Shown: positions 23,863-32,095 of the stretch, piece after piece
Layout: each line of letters opens with the position of its first letter
How positions within the stretch are numbered: position 1 is the stretch's first letter
The notes under the pieces: generated by a model
Database searches by the model: none
Seen by the model: only the letters and a program-made list of their open reading frames with translations
What the model was told of the DNA's origin: nothing
Assembly (NCBI RefSeq): GCF_039541575.1
Contig: NZ_BAABGM010000001.1
Coordinates: 369,366-433,365, forward strand
From: Fodinibacter luteus
GTDB lineage: Bacteria; Actinomycetota; Actinomycetes; Actinomycetales; Dermatophilaceae
Direction: 5' to 3'
Length of the DNA: 64,000 bases
Position numbers and translations under genes: made by a program

Positions 23863-25931
23863 CGGCTGCCGGCGGGAGCGCCCCGGTCAGGCCCGACACC
23901 CCCTCGCCGAGGCACGCCGTGGAGTCCACCGGCACTCGTCTTCGCACCCGGTTGGCCCTGGGGGTGCTGGGGGCAGCCCTGAGCGCGCTGGTGGCCCCGG
24001 CGGCCGGCGCAGCGCCGACCGTCCAGGCGCCGACCGTCCAGGCGCCGACCGTCCAGGCGCCGACCGTCCAGGCGCCGACCGTCCAGGCGGCATCCGCCAG
24101 TGACGAGCAGGCGCTGGCCGAGCGGTACGCCCCGGTCGTGCGCCTGGTCCAGCAGGCAGAGGACTGCGGCCGGGGCGAGCCCTTCCAGCCCACCGACGTG
24201 GACGTGCTGCTCGGCAACACCACCGTCGCCCTGCGCGGGCCCTGGGACACCGACGACCTCGTGAAGATCGCCCCCCTCGCCGACGACCTCGGCAAGGGCC
24301 TGGCCGGCTACCACCTCGACTTCCCGGGCAGCCCGCTCCAGCCGGGCTGCACCTACGAGGAGTGGGCCGACACCCAGACGCTCGGGTCCAGCCCGACCAC
24401 CTACGCTCGGGTCGTCACGGAGCCCGGCGAGGACGGCCTGGCCCTGCAGTACTGGCTCTACTACCCGTTCAACGACTTCAACAACAAGCACGAGAGCGAC
24501 TGGGAGATGATCCAGGTCGAGTTCGCGGCGGCCGACGCCGCGACGGCGCTCCAGCAAGAGCCGACCCGGGTGGGCTTCAGCCAGCACGAGGGTGTCGAGA
24601 TCGCCCGCTGGGACGACCCCAAGCTGGAGGTTGCCGAGGACTCGCACCCGGTGGTGCACCCCGCGGCAGGATCGCACGCGAACTACTTCGATGCCGCCCT
24701 CCACCTGGGCCGATCCGGCCAGCAGGGGTTCGGATGCGATGACACCCGTGCCCCCTCCGTCGACGTGCGTCCCGCTGTGGTCCTCGTGCCGTCCGACGCG
24801 AGCGAGGCGGGTGCAACCTTCCCGTGGCTCAGCTACACCGGCCGCTGGGGTCAGCGTGAGAGCAGCTTCTACAACGGCCCCACGGGCCCCAACACCAAGG
24901 ACCAGTGGACCGCCCCGCTCACGTGGACCGATGCCGAGGGGACCGACACCGCCTACGCCGTGCCGGCCAGTGGCCTCTACGGCACCGAGGCGACCAGCGC
25001 GTTCTGCGGCATCGTCTCCAGCGGCTCGAACGCCCTGCGAGGCGCGATGAACAACCCCGCGATCGCAGCAGCCGCCCTCGTGGCTCTCGGACTGGTGATG
25101 GCGTGGCTCGCCGGGCGCACGACATGGCGACCCTCGGCGCCGCTGCGGTTGGCGCGCAGGCGCAGCACCGGCCAGGTCATCTCCGCGGTGTGGCGGCTGT
25201 ACACACGCCGCCTCGCGCTGTTCGTCGGCATCGGCCTGCCCATCACCGTCGCGATGGTCCTGCCCGGGCTCGCCTCTGCCTGGATCGTCTCGACCACGGA
25301 GGCGTTCGGCGACGACGGGACGATGCGCCGCACGATCGTCACCGTCACGGGGCTGCTGTTGGCACTGCTCGCCCCGGCGACCGTGGCACTGGGGCAGGCG
25401 GCCGCGGTCGTGGCCGTCCGCGAGATCGACGGTGGGCGCAGGGTCGGGGTGTCCCGCGCCTATTCCGTGGCGTCGCCTCGGGCCATCCCCCTGCTCCTGA
25501 CTCAGCTCGCCATCGGCGTCGCCCTGGTGGCGTGCCTGGTCACCGTGGTCCTGGCCCCGGTCGCCGTGGTTCTCTTCGTCGTCAGCCTGCTGCTGGTCCC
25601 GGTCGTCGTCCTCGAAGGTCTCTCCGGCTGGGCTGCCGTCAGGCGGAGCGCCCACCTGGTGCGCCCCTCCTGGGTCAAGGTCGTCGTGCTCGTCGGGCTG
25701 ACCGCCGGCCTTGCCTATGGGGTCGGCGCGGTGCTGGGAGCCGTCCTGATCCTCACGACCTCGCTGCCGCTGGCCGTGAGCAACGCCGTGTCCGGGTTCG
25801 TCTACGCCGCCCTCGCGCCGCTCGTGGCCGTGAGCAGCGTCTACATCTACGCCGACGTCGTGGTGCGCGAGAAGCTAGCCACCGGGGCCGCCCGGGACGG
25901 CGAGCTCCCCGCCGAGGCCATGCTCCCCTGA
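23859..25931 (+). CDS. Vps62-like surface protein with C-terminal multi-span membrane domain
   Basis: 690 residues. A signal sequence (RLALGVLGAALSALVAPAAG, about 31-50) is followed by five APTVQ repeats (52-76). A soluble domain of about 260 residues with LQYWLYYPFNDF and HESDWEMIQ is characteristic of Vps62-related proteins. After a Trp-rich end it continues into at least six membrane helices (from about residue 400, for example AAALVALGLVMAWLAG, and several further on). The protein is thus anchored with the Vps62-like domain outside. Function unknown. Start GTG overlaps the protease stop. Confidence 0.82.
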   Translation: MTAAGGSAPVRPDTPSPRHAVESTGTRLRTRLALGVLGAALSALVAPAAGAAPTVQAPTVQAPTVQAPTVQAPTVQAASASDEQALAERYAPVVRLVQQAEDCGRGEPFQPTDVDVLLGNTTVALRGPWDTDDLVKIAPLADDLGKGLAGYHLDFPGSPLQPGCTYEEWADTQTLGSSPTTYARVVTEPGEDGLALQYWLYYPFNDFNNKHESDWEMIQVEFAAADAATALQQEPTRVGFSQHEGVEIARWDDPKLEVAEDSHPVVHPAAGSHANYFDAALHLGRSGQQGFGCDDTRAPSVDVRPAVVLVPSDASEAGATFPWLSYTGRWGQRESSFYNGPTGPNTKDQWTAPLTWTDAEGTDTAYAVPASGLYGTEATSAFCGIVSSGSNALRGAMNNPAIAAAALVALGLVMAWLAGRTTWRPSAPLRLARRRSTGQVISAVWRLYTRRLALFVGIGLPITVAMVLPGLASAWIVSTTEAFGDDGTMRRTIVTVTGLLLALLAPATVALGQAAAVVAVREIDGGRRVGVSRAYSVASPRAIPLLLTQLAIGVALVACLVTVVLAPVAVVLFVVSLLLVPVVVLEGLSGWAAVRRSAHLVRPSWVKVVVLVGLTAGLAYGVGAVLGAVLILTTSLPLAVSNAVSGFVYAALAPLVAVSSVYIYADVVVREKLATGAARDGELPAEAMLP
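24012..24086 (+). repeat. five perfect copies of a 15-bp unit
   Basis: The unit GCGCCGACCGTCCAG is repeated five times without a mismatch at 24012, 24027, 24042, 24057 and 24072. It encodes APTVQ pentapeptides just after the signal peptide of the Vps62-like protein. Perfect identity means recent expansion by slippage. Copy-number change would keep the frame and only alter the length of the linker outside the membrane. Confidence 0.95.
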
Positions 25932-26073
25932 GCATGGGGAGACACGGGAGCTGTGGGCGTGGACAACGGGGTCACGACACGAGGCACCAGTGGTAGTTTG
26001 TCGCCGGAACAGTTGCGCCCGACGTACCGCGTCGTGACAACCTGAGTCAGACCTCACCCACCGGAGACCGTTC

Positions 26074-26277
26074 ATGGTTGACCAGTCCCAGCCGCCGACC
26101 ACCCGCTCGGCCTGGCCCGGCGTTGCCCTGCTCGCCCTCGCCGTCGGGTTCTTCGTCCTGGCCACCATGCTCAGCCTGGCCGACACGGGCGCCTCCACCA
26201 ACTGGTACATGTGGGCTGCCCTTGCCGCCGCTGCCGCTACTGCGGTGGCCGGGATCGCCCGTCTGATCCGCCGCTGA
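26074..26277 (+). CDS. small membrane protein, 67 aa
   Basis: Two hydrophobic helices (WPGVALLALAVGFFVLATML and YMWAALAAAAATAVAGIARL), a short polar head and the basic end IRR. GGAGA lies about 8 nt before the ATG. The 140 bp before it is AT-richer and probably holds its promoter. No family recognised. Confidence 0.65.
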   Translation: MVDQSQPPTTRSAWPGVALLALAVGFFVLATMLSLADTGASTNWYMWAALAAAAATAVAGIARLIRR

Positions 26278-26396
26278 CCCGTGTCGACCTCGCGAGGCAG
26301 CGGACCCCAACGGCCCGATGAGGCCCGGAGCGCGGCCATCAGCAGCCCACCACAGGACATGGGCGGCACGTGGCCACCCGAGGAGAGGATGCGCAC

Positions 26397-27302
26397 ATGA
26401 CTGCTGAGACGATCCAGGCCACCGCGCCCAGGACGAGCTATCTGGACTGGACGTTCGAAGGACGCGCCGGCATCGTCCGCTACGTCGTGACCGCCGTCCT
26501 CATGGTGCTGGTCTTCTTCTTCGTCGCCGCACTGCTCGGAAGCATCCCCACGGTGCTCCTCCAGATCGCGGCCCCCGAGTTCGACCACAGCGATCTCGGC
26601 CAGAACGTCCAGGTGATGTTCACGTTCGTCATGGCGTTCCTGCTGCTTCCCCTCGTCGTGTGGCTCGTCCATCGCCGCCCCGGCTGGTCGATCGGCCTGC
26701 CGACGCGGCGCATCCCCTTCCGCGACCTGGGCCTCGGCTTCGGCGTCGGGGTCGCGGTGGCGGTGCTCGTGTCCGCGGTCACGCACGTCACGGGGATCTA
26801 CGAGGTCGAGTACGTCGGTATCGACTGGTCACAGTGGCTGCTCGTCCTCGCCGTCACGGCGCCGCTGATCCTGATCCAGGCGTCGTCCGAAGAGATGCTG
26901 TTCCGCGGCTACCTCACCCAGGTCGTCCGTCGGCTCTCGAGCAACCCCCTGCTCTTCGTCAGCATCCCCGCCGTGCTCTTCGGGTTGCCGCACGCGGCGA
27001 ACATCGCGGCATACCGGGGAAACATCGCCGTGCTGCTGCCCTACATCGTCAGTGGCCTCCTCTACGGGTGGGCTGCGTGGCGCACGGGCTCACTGGTGCT
27101 GGGCGCAGGTCTGCACTGGGCCAACAACCTCGGCGGTGAGGTCCTCATCGGCACGAAGGACGACGTCCTGAAGTCGGTGGCCCCGTGGGTCAGCGGGCTG
27201 CCGAGCCTGACCATGGTCACCGTGATCACCACCGTCAACGCGGTCCTGACCATCGCGGTGCTCGAGGGGCTGCTCCGGCGACGCGCCACGACCCGACCCT
27301 GA
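26397..27302 (+). CDS. CPBP-family intramembrane metalloprotease
   Basis: 301 residues with about eight membrane segments. The catalytic motif is SSEEMLFRGYL, with His motifs FGLPHAANI and GLHWANN. It is clearly different in sequence from the CPBP gene at 22981, so this is not a recent duplication. AGGAGAGG lies 9 nt before the ATG. It is the last intact core-like gene before the accessory island begins. Confidence 0.9.
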   Translation: MTAETIQATAPRTSYLDWTFEGRAGIVRYVVTAVLMVLVFFFVAALLGSIPTVLLQIAAPEFDHSDLGQNVQVMFTFVMAFLLLPLVVWLVHRRPGWSIGLPTRRIPFRDLGLGFGVGVAVAVLVSAVTHVTGIYEVEYVGIDWSQWLLVLAVTAPLILIQASSEEMLFRGYLTQVVRRLSSNPLLFVSIPAVLFGLPHAANIAAYRGNIAVLLPYIVSGLLYGWAAWRTGSLVLGAGLHWANNLGGEVLIGTKDDVLKSVAPWVSGLPSLTMVTVITTVNAVLTIAVLEGLLRRRATTRP

Positions 27303-27520
27303 CCTCAAGGGAGAGCGGCCTGGCCATCGACGGGGTTGACGGTGCCAGCAGCCACGCTGTGCACCACGAGTCACGAGGCATGAACGCCTCTGCTCGCCGC
27401 CGCGACGGCGGGAGCGTCCGATCTCTCCAATCTGGGCCCCGGCCGTTGAGCGCGTGCGGTACGAGGCACCCACGTCGTGTGCCCATCGGCTCTCCGGGCC
27501 CGAGGCGTGCTCGCCGCGAC

Positions 27521-27856
27521 GCCGTCGCCACCCACTGCGAGTCTGATCCCGTGTGGGCCATGCGGATGCTGCTCCAAGGGCGCGACCAGCCCCTCGCACT
27601 GAGCACGCCGGTCGCCGTGCGATCTGGTCCACGGGAACCCCACGACAGCCGTTGACTGGCCCTTTGGCAGACCCAGGCGGACACCATGCTCCGCGAGTTC
27701 GCCCGCGACCGGCGGCCGATCCCCAGTGGCTCGCTGCCCGGATGCCGCTACGCGCGCCTTGGGCCCCGCTCCCCCTTGAGGTAGGGACAACCATTGGACG
27801 ATGGCCTTTCCGAGCTCGGCATCGAGATCAACGAGCGTGAACTGGTCACGACGTGA
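27521..27856 (+). pseudogene. decayed HTH antitoxin-like gene (third copy of the 32092/46288 family)
   Basis: The nucleotide sequence matches the gene at 46288-46845 closely from about its codon 75 to the end: the stretch encoding DPVWAMRMLLQGRDQ is almost identical, as is the end encoding INERELVT. The first 75 codons, with the helix-turn-helix, are missing, and several indels break the frame. It runs directly into a matching decayed nucleotidyltransferase, preserving the two-gene order and the GTGA overlap. Confidence 0.75.
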
Positions 27857-28117
27857 GCTTCGACCTCGAGCCGAACGAGTCCGTCAGCTCCTCCGTACCG
27901 GTGGGATCGCTGGCGACTGTCCACGTCGTGGGAGGCGTCGCGATCTCATGTCACCTTCCCCACGCAGACCGCCGCACTCAAGAGATCGATGGCGTCACGA
28001 CCGACGACTAGGTCGCCGACATCGTTGCGCCCATGGCCTACGAGCTCGGCCTGCCCGAGGGGTGGCTCAACGGAAGCGCCCGCCCATTCCTCTCGCCCAG
28101 CCCCGCTGACACCCTCA
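27853..28117 (+). pseudogene. decayed nucleotidyltransferase-like gene (partner of preceding)
   Basis: Matches 46842-47110 at the DNA level. It keeps remnants of the start (SFDL), VGGVAISC, the QEIDGVTTDD region and ELGLPEGWLNGSARPFL. It has indels near 27870-27960, an in-frame TAG at 28019-28021, and ends abruptly at about 28117 where the homology meets the end of an enoyl-CoA hydratase remnant on the other strand. The last third of the gene is absent. Confidence 0.75.
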
Positions 28118-28577
28118 CTCCAAGACCGCGTCGTCGGCGGCGATGATGAAGTCGCAGCTGATCGCCAGCTCACAACCACCGCCGTAGACCATGCCGTGCA
28201 GCGCAGCGATGATCGGCCGGCGCAGCTGACGCACCGTGTACACCAACCGGTCGAACACCTGCCGCTGGCGCAACCACTGCTCCTTGGTCATCTCCTTGCG
28301 TTGGTACAGGTCACCACCGACGGACAAGGCCCGGTCCCGGCCGAGGTCAGGACCGCCACCCGCACCGAGGGCCGCGCCGCGATGGTCTCGAGCACCTCGA
28401 TGAACTGCACCGCCAGCTCGGTGGTGATCGCGTTGTCCGCATGCGGGCGGTTCAACGTGATCACCGGGACCCGCTCGTCCAGGACGAACTCGAGCAGCAC
28501 GAGCTGCTCCGGCTCGGGACGTCCTCGGGGGGCCGATAGCCAAGCCGCCCCATCCGGGCCTCACTGTGGTTTCCCAT
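28115..28577 (-). pseudogene. frameshifted, truncated enoyl-CoA hydratase/isomerase
   Basis: An AAGGAGG site and ATG at 28577 begin the gene. LLEFVLDERVPVITLNRPHA and the following helix match the crotonase N-terminus in one frame. After a frameshift near 28320 the second frame gives GGDLYQRKEM, then LRRPIIAALHGMVYGGGCEL and ISCDFIIAADDAVLE, the crotonase active-site region. Another shift lies near 28520. The C-terminal half is lost at the junction with the nucleotidyltransferase remnant. Not functional. Confidence 0.8.
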
Positions 28578-28942
28578 GATCCAGCCTCCTTCACAAGGCG
28601 CCAGATCACCGGCGCCGACGATGTCCTCCAGGCCACCCTCTCGCCCCGCCACGGCACGTCGTGACACCGCGGGGGTGACCCACCCGTCTCACCCGTCTCA
28701 CCCCTCTCGCCTCACCCGGCCGGAGCGGCTGCTCCGCCTCCATCACGGATGACTTCGGTGATGCACACCGCGCGATAGCACGCGCCCTCTGCATCACCCG
28801 GTGGGCCAGATCGACCACTCGAGTGAGCATCGATCAAGGGCAGGCCCCGGCATGACGACGTCGCGGTAGGCCCGGGTTGTGCGCCCCACGTGCTATTCAA
28901 AAGGGCACTTCTGGCCGCTCACGGTGGCTCACGGGGGCGAGC
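28578..28942. other. non-coding interval
   Basis: 365 bp between the hydratase remnant and the next gene. It contains a run of four near-identical CACCCGTCTCAC-like steps around 28680-28710 but no coding frame that looks real. Confidence 0.4.
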
Positions 28943-29695
28943 TCAGCGATCCAGTCGAACGTGTCGAATCCCCGCGCGAACGCACCAGTCCGCCGCTTCC
29001 GCCGTCATCCGGTCCGGACCGGCCAGAAGCACCCGCCGGAGCTCGTCGATGTCGGAGATCTCCTTTGGCCGTGGGCCGACGTCCTCAAGGGCCTGAACAC
29101 TCCAGTGACTGTCCTCAGGGTGCTGAACCGCTCTGCAGAATTCGTTCACTCGGCGTGGCCAGGTTGGCATCCCATGCCAGTCACCACCACTCCAGAGAGT
29201 TGGGCAAGCCGCGAGCACCCTGGCCGCACGCCGGCCGGCGTTCGCTTCCACCTCAGCCAGCAGCTCGCCGGCGACCTCCGCGCTCAGTCGCAGGTCGGCC
29301 AGGTCAAGATCGACGCACTCGACGAGCGCCCGCCCATCAGGGAGTCGGCGCTCGGGGTCAGTGACCGCCGCGGCGACCACCTCCCAAGGGCTTTCACTCG
29401 CCAAGAGCTCGTGAGCCAGGCGCACGGTCGCGGCATTGGCTCGCATCATCTCGCCGTCAGGCAAACCCGAGCTGCCCGCGTGCCAGTCCTCCAACGTCGT
29501 GTTGCGCCACATTCGCTGCGTCGCGCCGACAGCGGCGGCCCAGAGGAGACCGGCATCAGCATCGAGCGACACCCCAGACTTCTCGAGCTCACGCTCGATG
29601 AGCGGTAGCTGCTCGATCAGCTCGCGCACGGTTCGGTTCACGTAGAGCCCTGGGGTCGAGACGGCTTCGTCGGGATGCAGACCGATCCTAGGCAT
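28943..29695 (-). CDS. unknown protein, 250 aa, divergent from an HTH/nucleotidyltransferase module
   Basis: Begins MPRIGLHPDEAVSTPG. Predominantly helical and acidic, with Trp-rich patches (MWRNTTLEDWHAG; SGGDWHGMPTWPRR) and helices such as LSAEVAGELLAEVEANAGRR. No signal peptide, membrane helix or catalytic motif is recognised. It shares a 60-bp intergenic region with the divergent HTH gene at 29755, whose inverted repeat could control both. Codon use is less GC-biased than the core genes, as expected in an accessory island. It may be a further component of the neighbouring module, but this is conjecture. Confidence 0.7.
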   Translation of the reverse strand: MPRIGLHPDEAVSTPGLYVNRTVRELIEQLPLIERELEKSGVSLDADAGLLWAAAVGATQRMWRNTTLEDWHAGSSGLPDGEMMRANAATVRLAHELLASESPWEVVAAAVTDPERRLPDGRALVECVDLDLADLRLSAEVAGELLAEVEANAGRRAARVLAACPTLWSGGDWHGMPTWPRRVNEFCRAVQHPEDSHWSVQALEDVGPRPKEISDIDELRRVLLAGPDRMTAEAADWCVRAGIRHVRLDR

Positions 29696-29727
29696 CCATC
29701 CACTGGCGGACCGCGACTGGTCTGGCC

Positions 29728-29747
29728 ATAGCAGTAATTGCTATACT
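29728..29747 (+). promoter_or_regulatory. leaderless promoter and HTH operator
   Basis: TATACT (29742-29747) is a near-consensus -10, 7 nt before the ATG at 29755, so transcription probably starts at the ATG. It overlaps the inverted repeat ATAGCA-N5-TGCTAT (29728-29744), a good operator for the HTH protein. Binding there would block transcription, as in autoregulated antitoxin operons. Confidence 0.6.
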
Positions 29748-29754
29748 CGATGTC

Positions 29755-30270
29755 ATGAGCAACCGCGGCGACATCCTCGAACAGGTGATGACGAAAGTCG
29801 GCATCAGCCAGTCGGAGCTGTCCCGCATCAGCGGCGTGCACCAGCCGAGCATCAGCCAGTTCCTCTCCGGGCGCACGGACCTCAGCGACGACATGCTCGA
29901 CCGGATCCTCCAGTGCATGGGATATCGCCTCGAAGTCGTCCGGCGACCCATGCAGCCCGAGCTGACCCGTTCCGAGCGTCGATCGTGGCTTCTCCACCGC
30001 CAGTTGTCGCGCCACCTCTCACCGGAGAGCCTCCTGGAGTGGACACCCCGCATCCACTCCAACCTGGATCGGCTCCGCTCCGGCGTCGCCGGCCAACCGC
30101 ACACACGGAACCTCGAGCGATGGCGGGACCTCGTCGACCACGGCAACCTTCCCGGCCTGCGCCGAGTCCTCACGGGCCTGGACCGCGACAGCATCGAGAT
30201 GCGCGAGGTCTCACCTCTTGGTGGACTCCTCGGTCAGGACGAGCGCGACAGGGTCATGGCGAGTCTCTGA
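29755..30270 (+). CDS. XRE-type HTH protein, probable antitoxin
   Basis: 171 residues. The N-terminal helix-turn-helix is ILEQVMTKVGISQSELSRIS and VHQPSISQFLSGRTDLS. The C-terminal part is helical with no known motif (RSWLLHRQLSRHLSPESLLE). The stop overlaps the start of the nucleotidyltransferase gene (TGATG at 30268-30272), the arrangement of toxin-antitoxin pairs. Operator and promoter lie immediately upstream. It is unrelated in sequence to the HTH proteins at 32092 and 46288. Confidence 0.82.
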   Translation: MSNRGDILEQVMTKVGISQSELSRISGVHQPSISQFLSGRTDLSDDMLDRILQCMGYRLEVVRRPMQPELTRSERRSWLLHRQLSRHLSPESLLEWTPRIHSNLDRLRSGVAGQPHTRNLERWRDLVDHGNLPGLRRVLTGLDRDSIEMREVSPLGGLLGQDERDRVMASL

Positions 30271-30836
30271 TGCGCCGCGACCAGCTCGAGCACGCCATTC
30301 GTACCGCATGCCAGATCATCGACGCCCGCGAGGTCATCGTCATCGGCTCCCAAGCCATCCTTGGCTCGGTCGACGAAATGCGGCTGCCAGCTGAGGCAAC
30401 GATGTCCCTCGAGGTCGACATCCTTCCCATCGCCGCGGACGAGGATGACACGAGCCGCCTCGCCGACCTGATCGAAGGCGTCGCCGGCGAGTGGTCGCCC
30501 TTCGAGGAGCTCCATGGCTACAGCATCGACGGCGTCAGTCTCGTCACTGCCGTACTGCCGCCCGGCTGGCGCGACCGGCTCGTGAAGGTCGAGAACGACA
30601 ACACCACTGCACCCGGCGGCGACCCGCGGTTCACCGGATGGTGCCTTGAGCCGCACGACCTCTGCGTCGCCAAGCTCGTGGCCCTTCGCGAGAAGGACAC
30701 CCGGTTCGTCGAGGCGCTGTTGGGGGCCGAGATTGTCGACGCCCACTTGATCGCCGAACGCCTCCGTCTGCTCGGCGCGACTCACGAGGCCGCGGCACAG
30801 CGCGCCTTGGGGTGGCTCACCTCGCGTGAGGCATAG
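30270..30836 (+). CDS. nucleotidyltransferase-fold protein (DUF6036-like), probable toxin
   Basis: 188 residues. Features of the minimal nucleotidyltransferase fold: IVIGSQAILGS (the G-S motif), and SLEVDILP supplying carboxylates of the second strand. The EPHDLCVAKLVALREKD helix is shared with AbiEii-like and DUF6036 proteins. Such proteins next to an HTH gene act as toxins that modify tRNA or other targets with nucleotides, or as housekeeping partners; activity here is inferred. Coupled to the HTH gene. Confidence 0.78.
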   Translation: MRRDQLEHAIRTACQIIDAREVIVIGSQAILGSVDEMRLPAEATMSLEVDILPIAADEDDTSRLADLIEGVAGEWSPFEELHGYSIDGVSLVTAVLPPGWRDRLVKVENDNTTAPGGDPRFTGWCLEPHDLCVAKLVALREKDTRFVEALLGAEIVDAHLIAERLRLLGATHEAAAQRALGWLTSREA

Positions 30837-31268
30837 CGTCCCGCAGGCGTCCGTCGTCGCGAGGCCCGGCGCACCTGTCTTGGGACAGATGCGGAAACAG
30901 GAGCGTTGCCGCTTGGTTGCTACACAGCCGAATGCGACCATCTATCGGCCAGTCCCCTCTCCGGGAACGGCTTACAAGTGACAGATGCGCGGTACGAGAA
31001 CTCGCCTGACCTGCGGCGATGCCGAATCCAGGCAGCATCGAAAGTGGTCTCGTGCGACAGCCGTGCGACAGTGATGTCCATCTATGTACACCTGTGTCGT
31101 GCGACAGCGTCCAGGCCCTTGGGAACGAACTGGGAACTTTCGTGCGTCCCGCTCGGCTCCACCTCGACGATACGGGACCTGTCAGGCAGGCCCAAGGCGT
31201 TGCGCTCAGACGGGACGACCTTGCTTCTGGCCACAGGGCGATCCCACGCGGACGGCACACTGGTGTCC
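30837..31268. other. non-coding interval
   Basis: About 430 bp with less GC bias and no convincing gene. It carries the CGTGCGACA repeats described separately and a GGGAACGAACTGGGAAC direct repeat near 31120-31136. Confidence 0.45.
31051..31106 (+). repeat. three CGTGCGACA repeats
   Basis: Copies at 31051-31059, 31062-31070 and 31098-31106. The first two have an 11-bp period. The same paired arrangement, CGTGCGATA twice with an 11-bp period, occurs 25 bp upstream of the integrase gene at 45750-45769. Short phased repeats near an integrase can be arm-type binding sites; this stretch may be the trace of a second element of the same kind. Confidence 0.5.
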
Positions 31269-31646
31269 ATGGCCCTCGAACCGCTTGACGAGGTACGCAA
31301 CCACCTCAGCGAGGTCATGGACCGCGTGGAGTTCCGACGCGAGCGGGTCACCGTCACCCGCGACGGCCGCCCGGATGCCGTCATCCTCAGCCACGAGGAC
31401 CTGAGTGAGCTTGAGGAGACCATCTCGGTGCTCAGCGATCCCCAAGCCTTACCGGACATACGCGAAGCGGATGCCGCGTTCGCAGCCAGTGATGTCGTGC
31501 GCGGATCGATGCCGTCGGCGCTCTGCGTCCGTGAGCCACGGCCCTCGCCTCAGTGCCTTCCAGCGCCGCGTTGTGGGATGGCCGCATCAGCTTCCAGCCG
31601 CACGTCCTCGGCGTTGGTGAAGACTTCCAGCGCGTCGCTTCCATAG
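31269..31646 (+). CDS. Phd/YefM-family antitoxin with frameshifted C-terminus, toxin missing
   Basis: The first 78 residues are a good Phd/YefM antitoxin (EPLDEVRNHLSEVMDRVE, VTVTRDGRPDAVILSHEDLS). After DVVRG the reading frame turns into an unrelated Ser/Arg-rich tail of 45 residues. One base inserted near 31505 would give IDAVGALRP followed by a stop at 31532-31534, the usual ending, and a GTG at 31531 placed as a RelE toxin start. Only a few toxin codons could remain before the convergent gene at 31550. So this is an orphan antitoxin, probably recently damaged. Confidence 0.65.
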   Translation: MALEPLDEVRNHLSEVMDRVEFRRERVTVTRDGRPDAVILSHEDLSELEETISVLSDPQALPDIREADAAFAASDVVRGSMPSALCVREPRPSPQCLPAPRCGMAASASSRTSSALVKTSSASLP

Positions 31647-32095
31647 GTCTCGAGCGTCAGCTGCACGGCAGCGTCTGCGTCGATGCCGAGCGCCGCGGCG
31701 ATGGCCGTGATGTCCGCTCGATCTCGGGCACGTCCGGCCGCCAGTTTCATGGCCAGGAGATGCCTCAAGGGCGCCAGTTCCACGCGCAGCCCAGCGGAAG
31801 TTGGAGGGTCCATGGCGCCACGCGGTGGCGCCGGGACATACGGCGCCGCTGCCCCGTTCAACCAGTTCTCCGGAAGGCCCAACTCGGCCGCCATCGCGCT
31901 GACCACGCCCGCGACCTTGTCATTGGTCGTGATGCCGTCGATGTCCTGCGTGCGCCGATCAGCATCGGGCAGCTGCAGGGCTACCGCCGCGCCCCCGACG
32001 AGGTAGACAGTGGCAGCGACACCGTCGGCGCGCAGCCGGCGGTCCAACTCATCGAGGAGTTCGCGGATCTGATCCGCGTCCAGGTCGAAGCTCAT
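31550..32095 (-). CDS. nucleotidyltransferase-like protein, copy A of the HTH/NTase module
   Basis: 181 residues. VYLVGGAAVALQL, then RRTQDIDGITTND (D-x-D motif) and LAMKLAAGRARDRADI are features of the AbiEii/DUF6036-like nucleotidyltransferase group. It is coupled (ATGA, 32092-32095) behind an HTH gene, and both genes are homologous to the pair at 46288-47381 and to the pseudogene pair at 27521-28117. Expected to be the toxin or effector of the pair. Its end overlaps the damaged YefM reading frame on the other strand. Confidence 0.78.
   Translation of the reverse strand: MSFDLDADQIRELLDELDRRLRADGVAATVYLVGGAAVALQLPDADRRTQDIDGITTNDKVAGVVSAMAAELGLPENWLNGAAAPYVPAPPRGAMDPPTSAGLRVELAPLRHLLAMKLAAGRARDRADITAIAAALGIDADAAVQLTLETYGSDALEVFTNAEDVRLEADAAIPQRGAGRH

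Noticed and set aside
24012..24086. CRISPR-like array
   Set aside because: Repeat units are 15 bp and contiguous with no spacers, in frame within a gene. It is a tandem coding repeat.
23487..25655. 722-codon open frame on the minus strand
   Set aside because: Antisense shadow of the Vps62-like gene. It even reads the tandem repeat as an Arg/Leu-rich repeat. No start signal or motif.
22981..27302. The two CPBP proteases as a recent duplication
   Set aside because: They share only the catalytic motifs, and flanking genes differ. They are separate family members.
31531..31550. Intact RelE toxin after the YefM gene
   Set aside because: A GTG is correctly placed, but only a few codons remain before the convergent gene, and the following frame shows no RelE motif.
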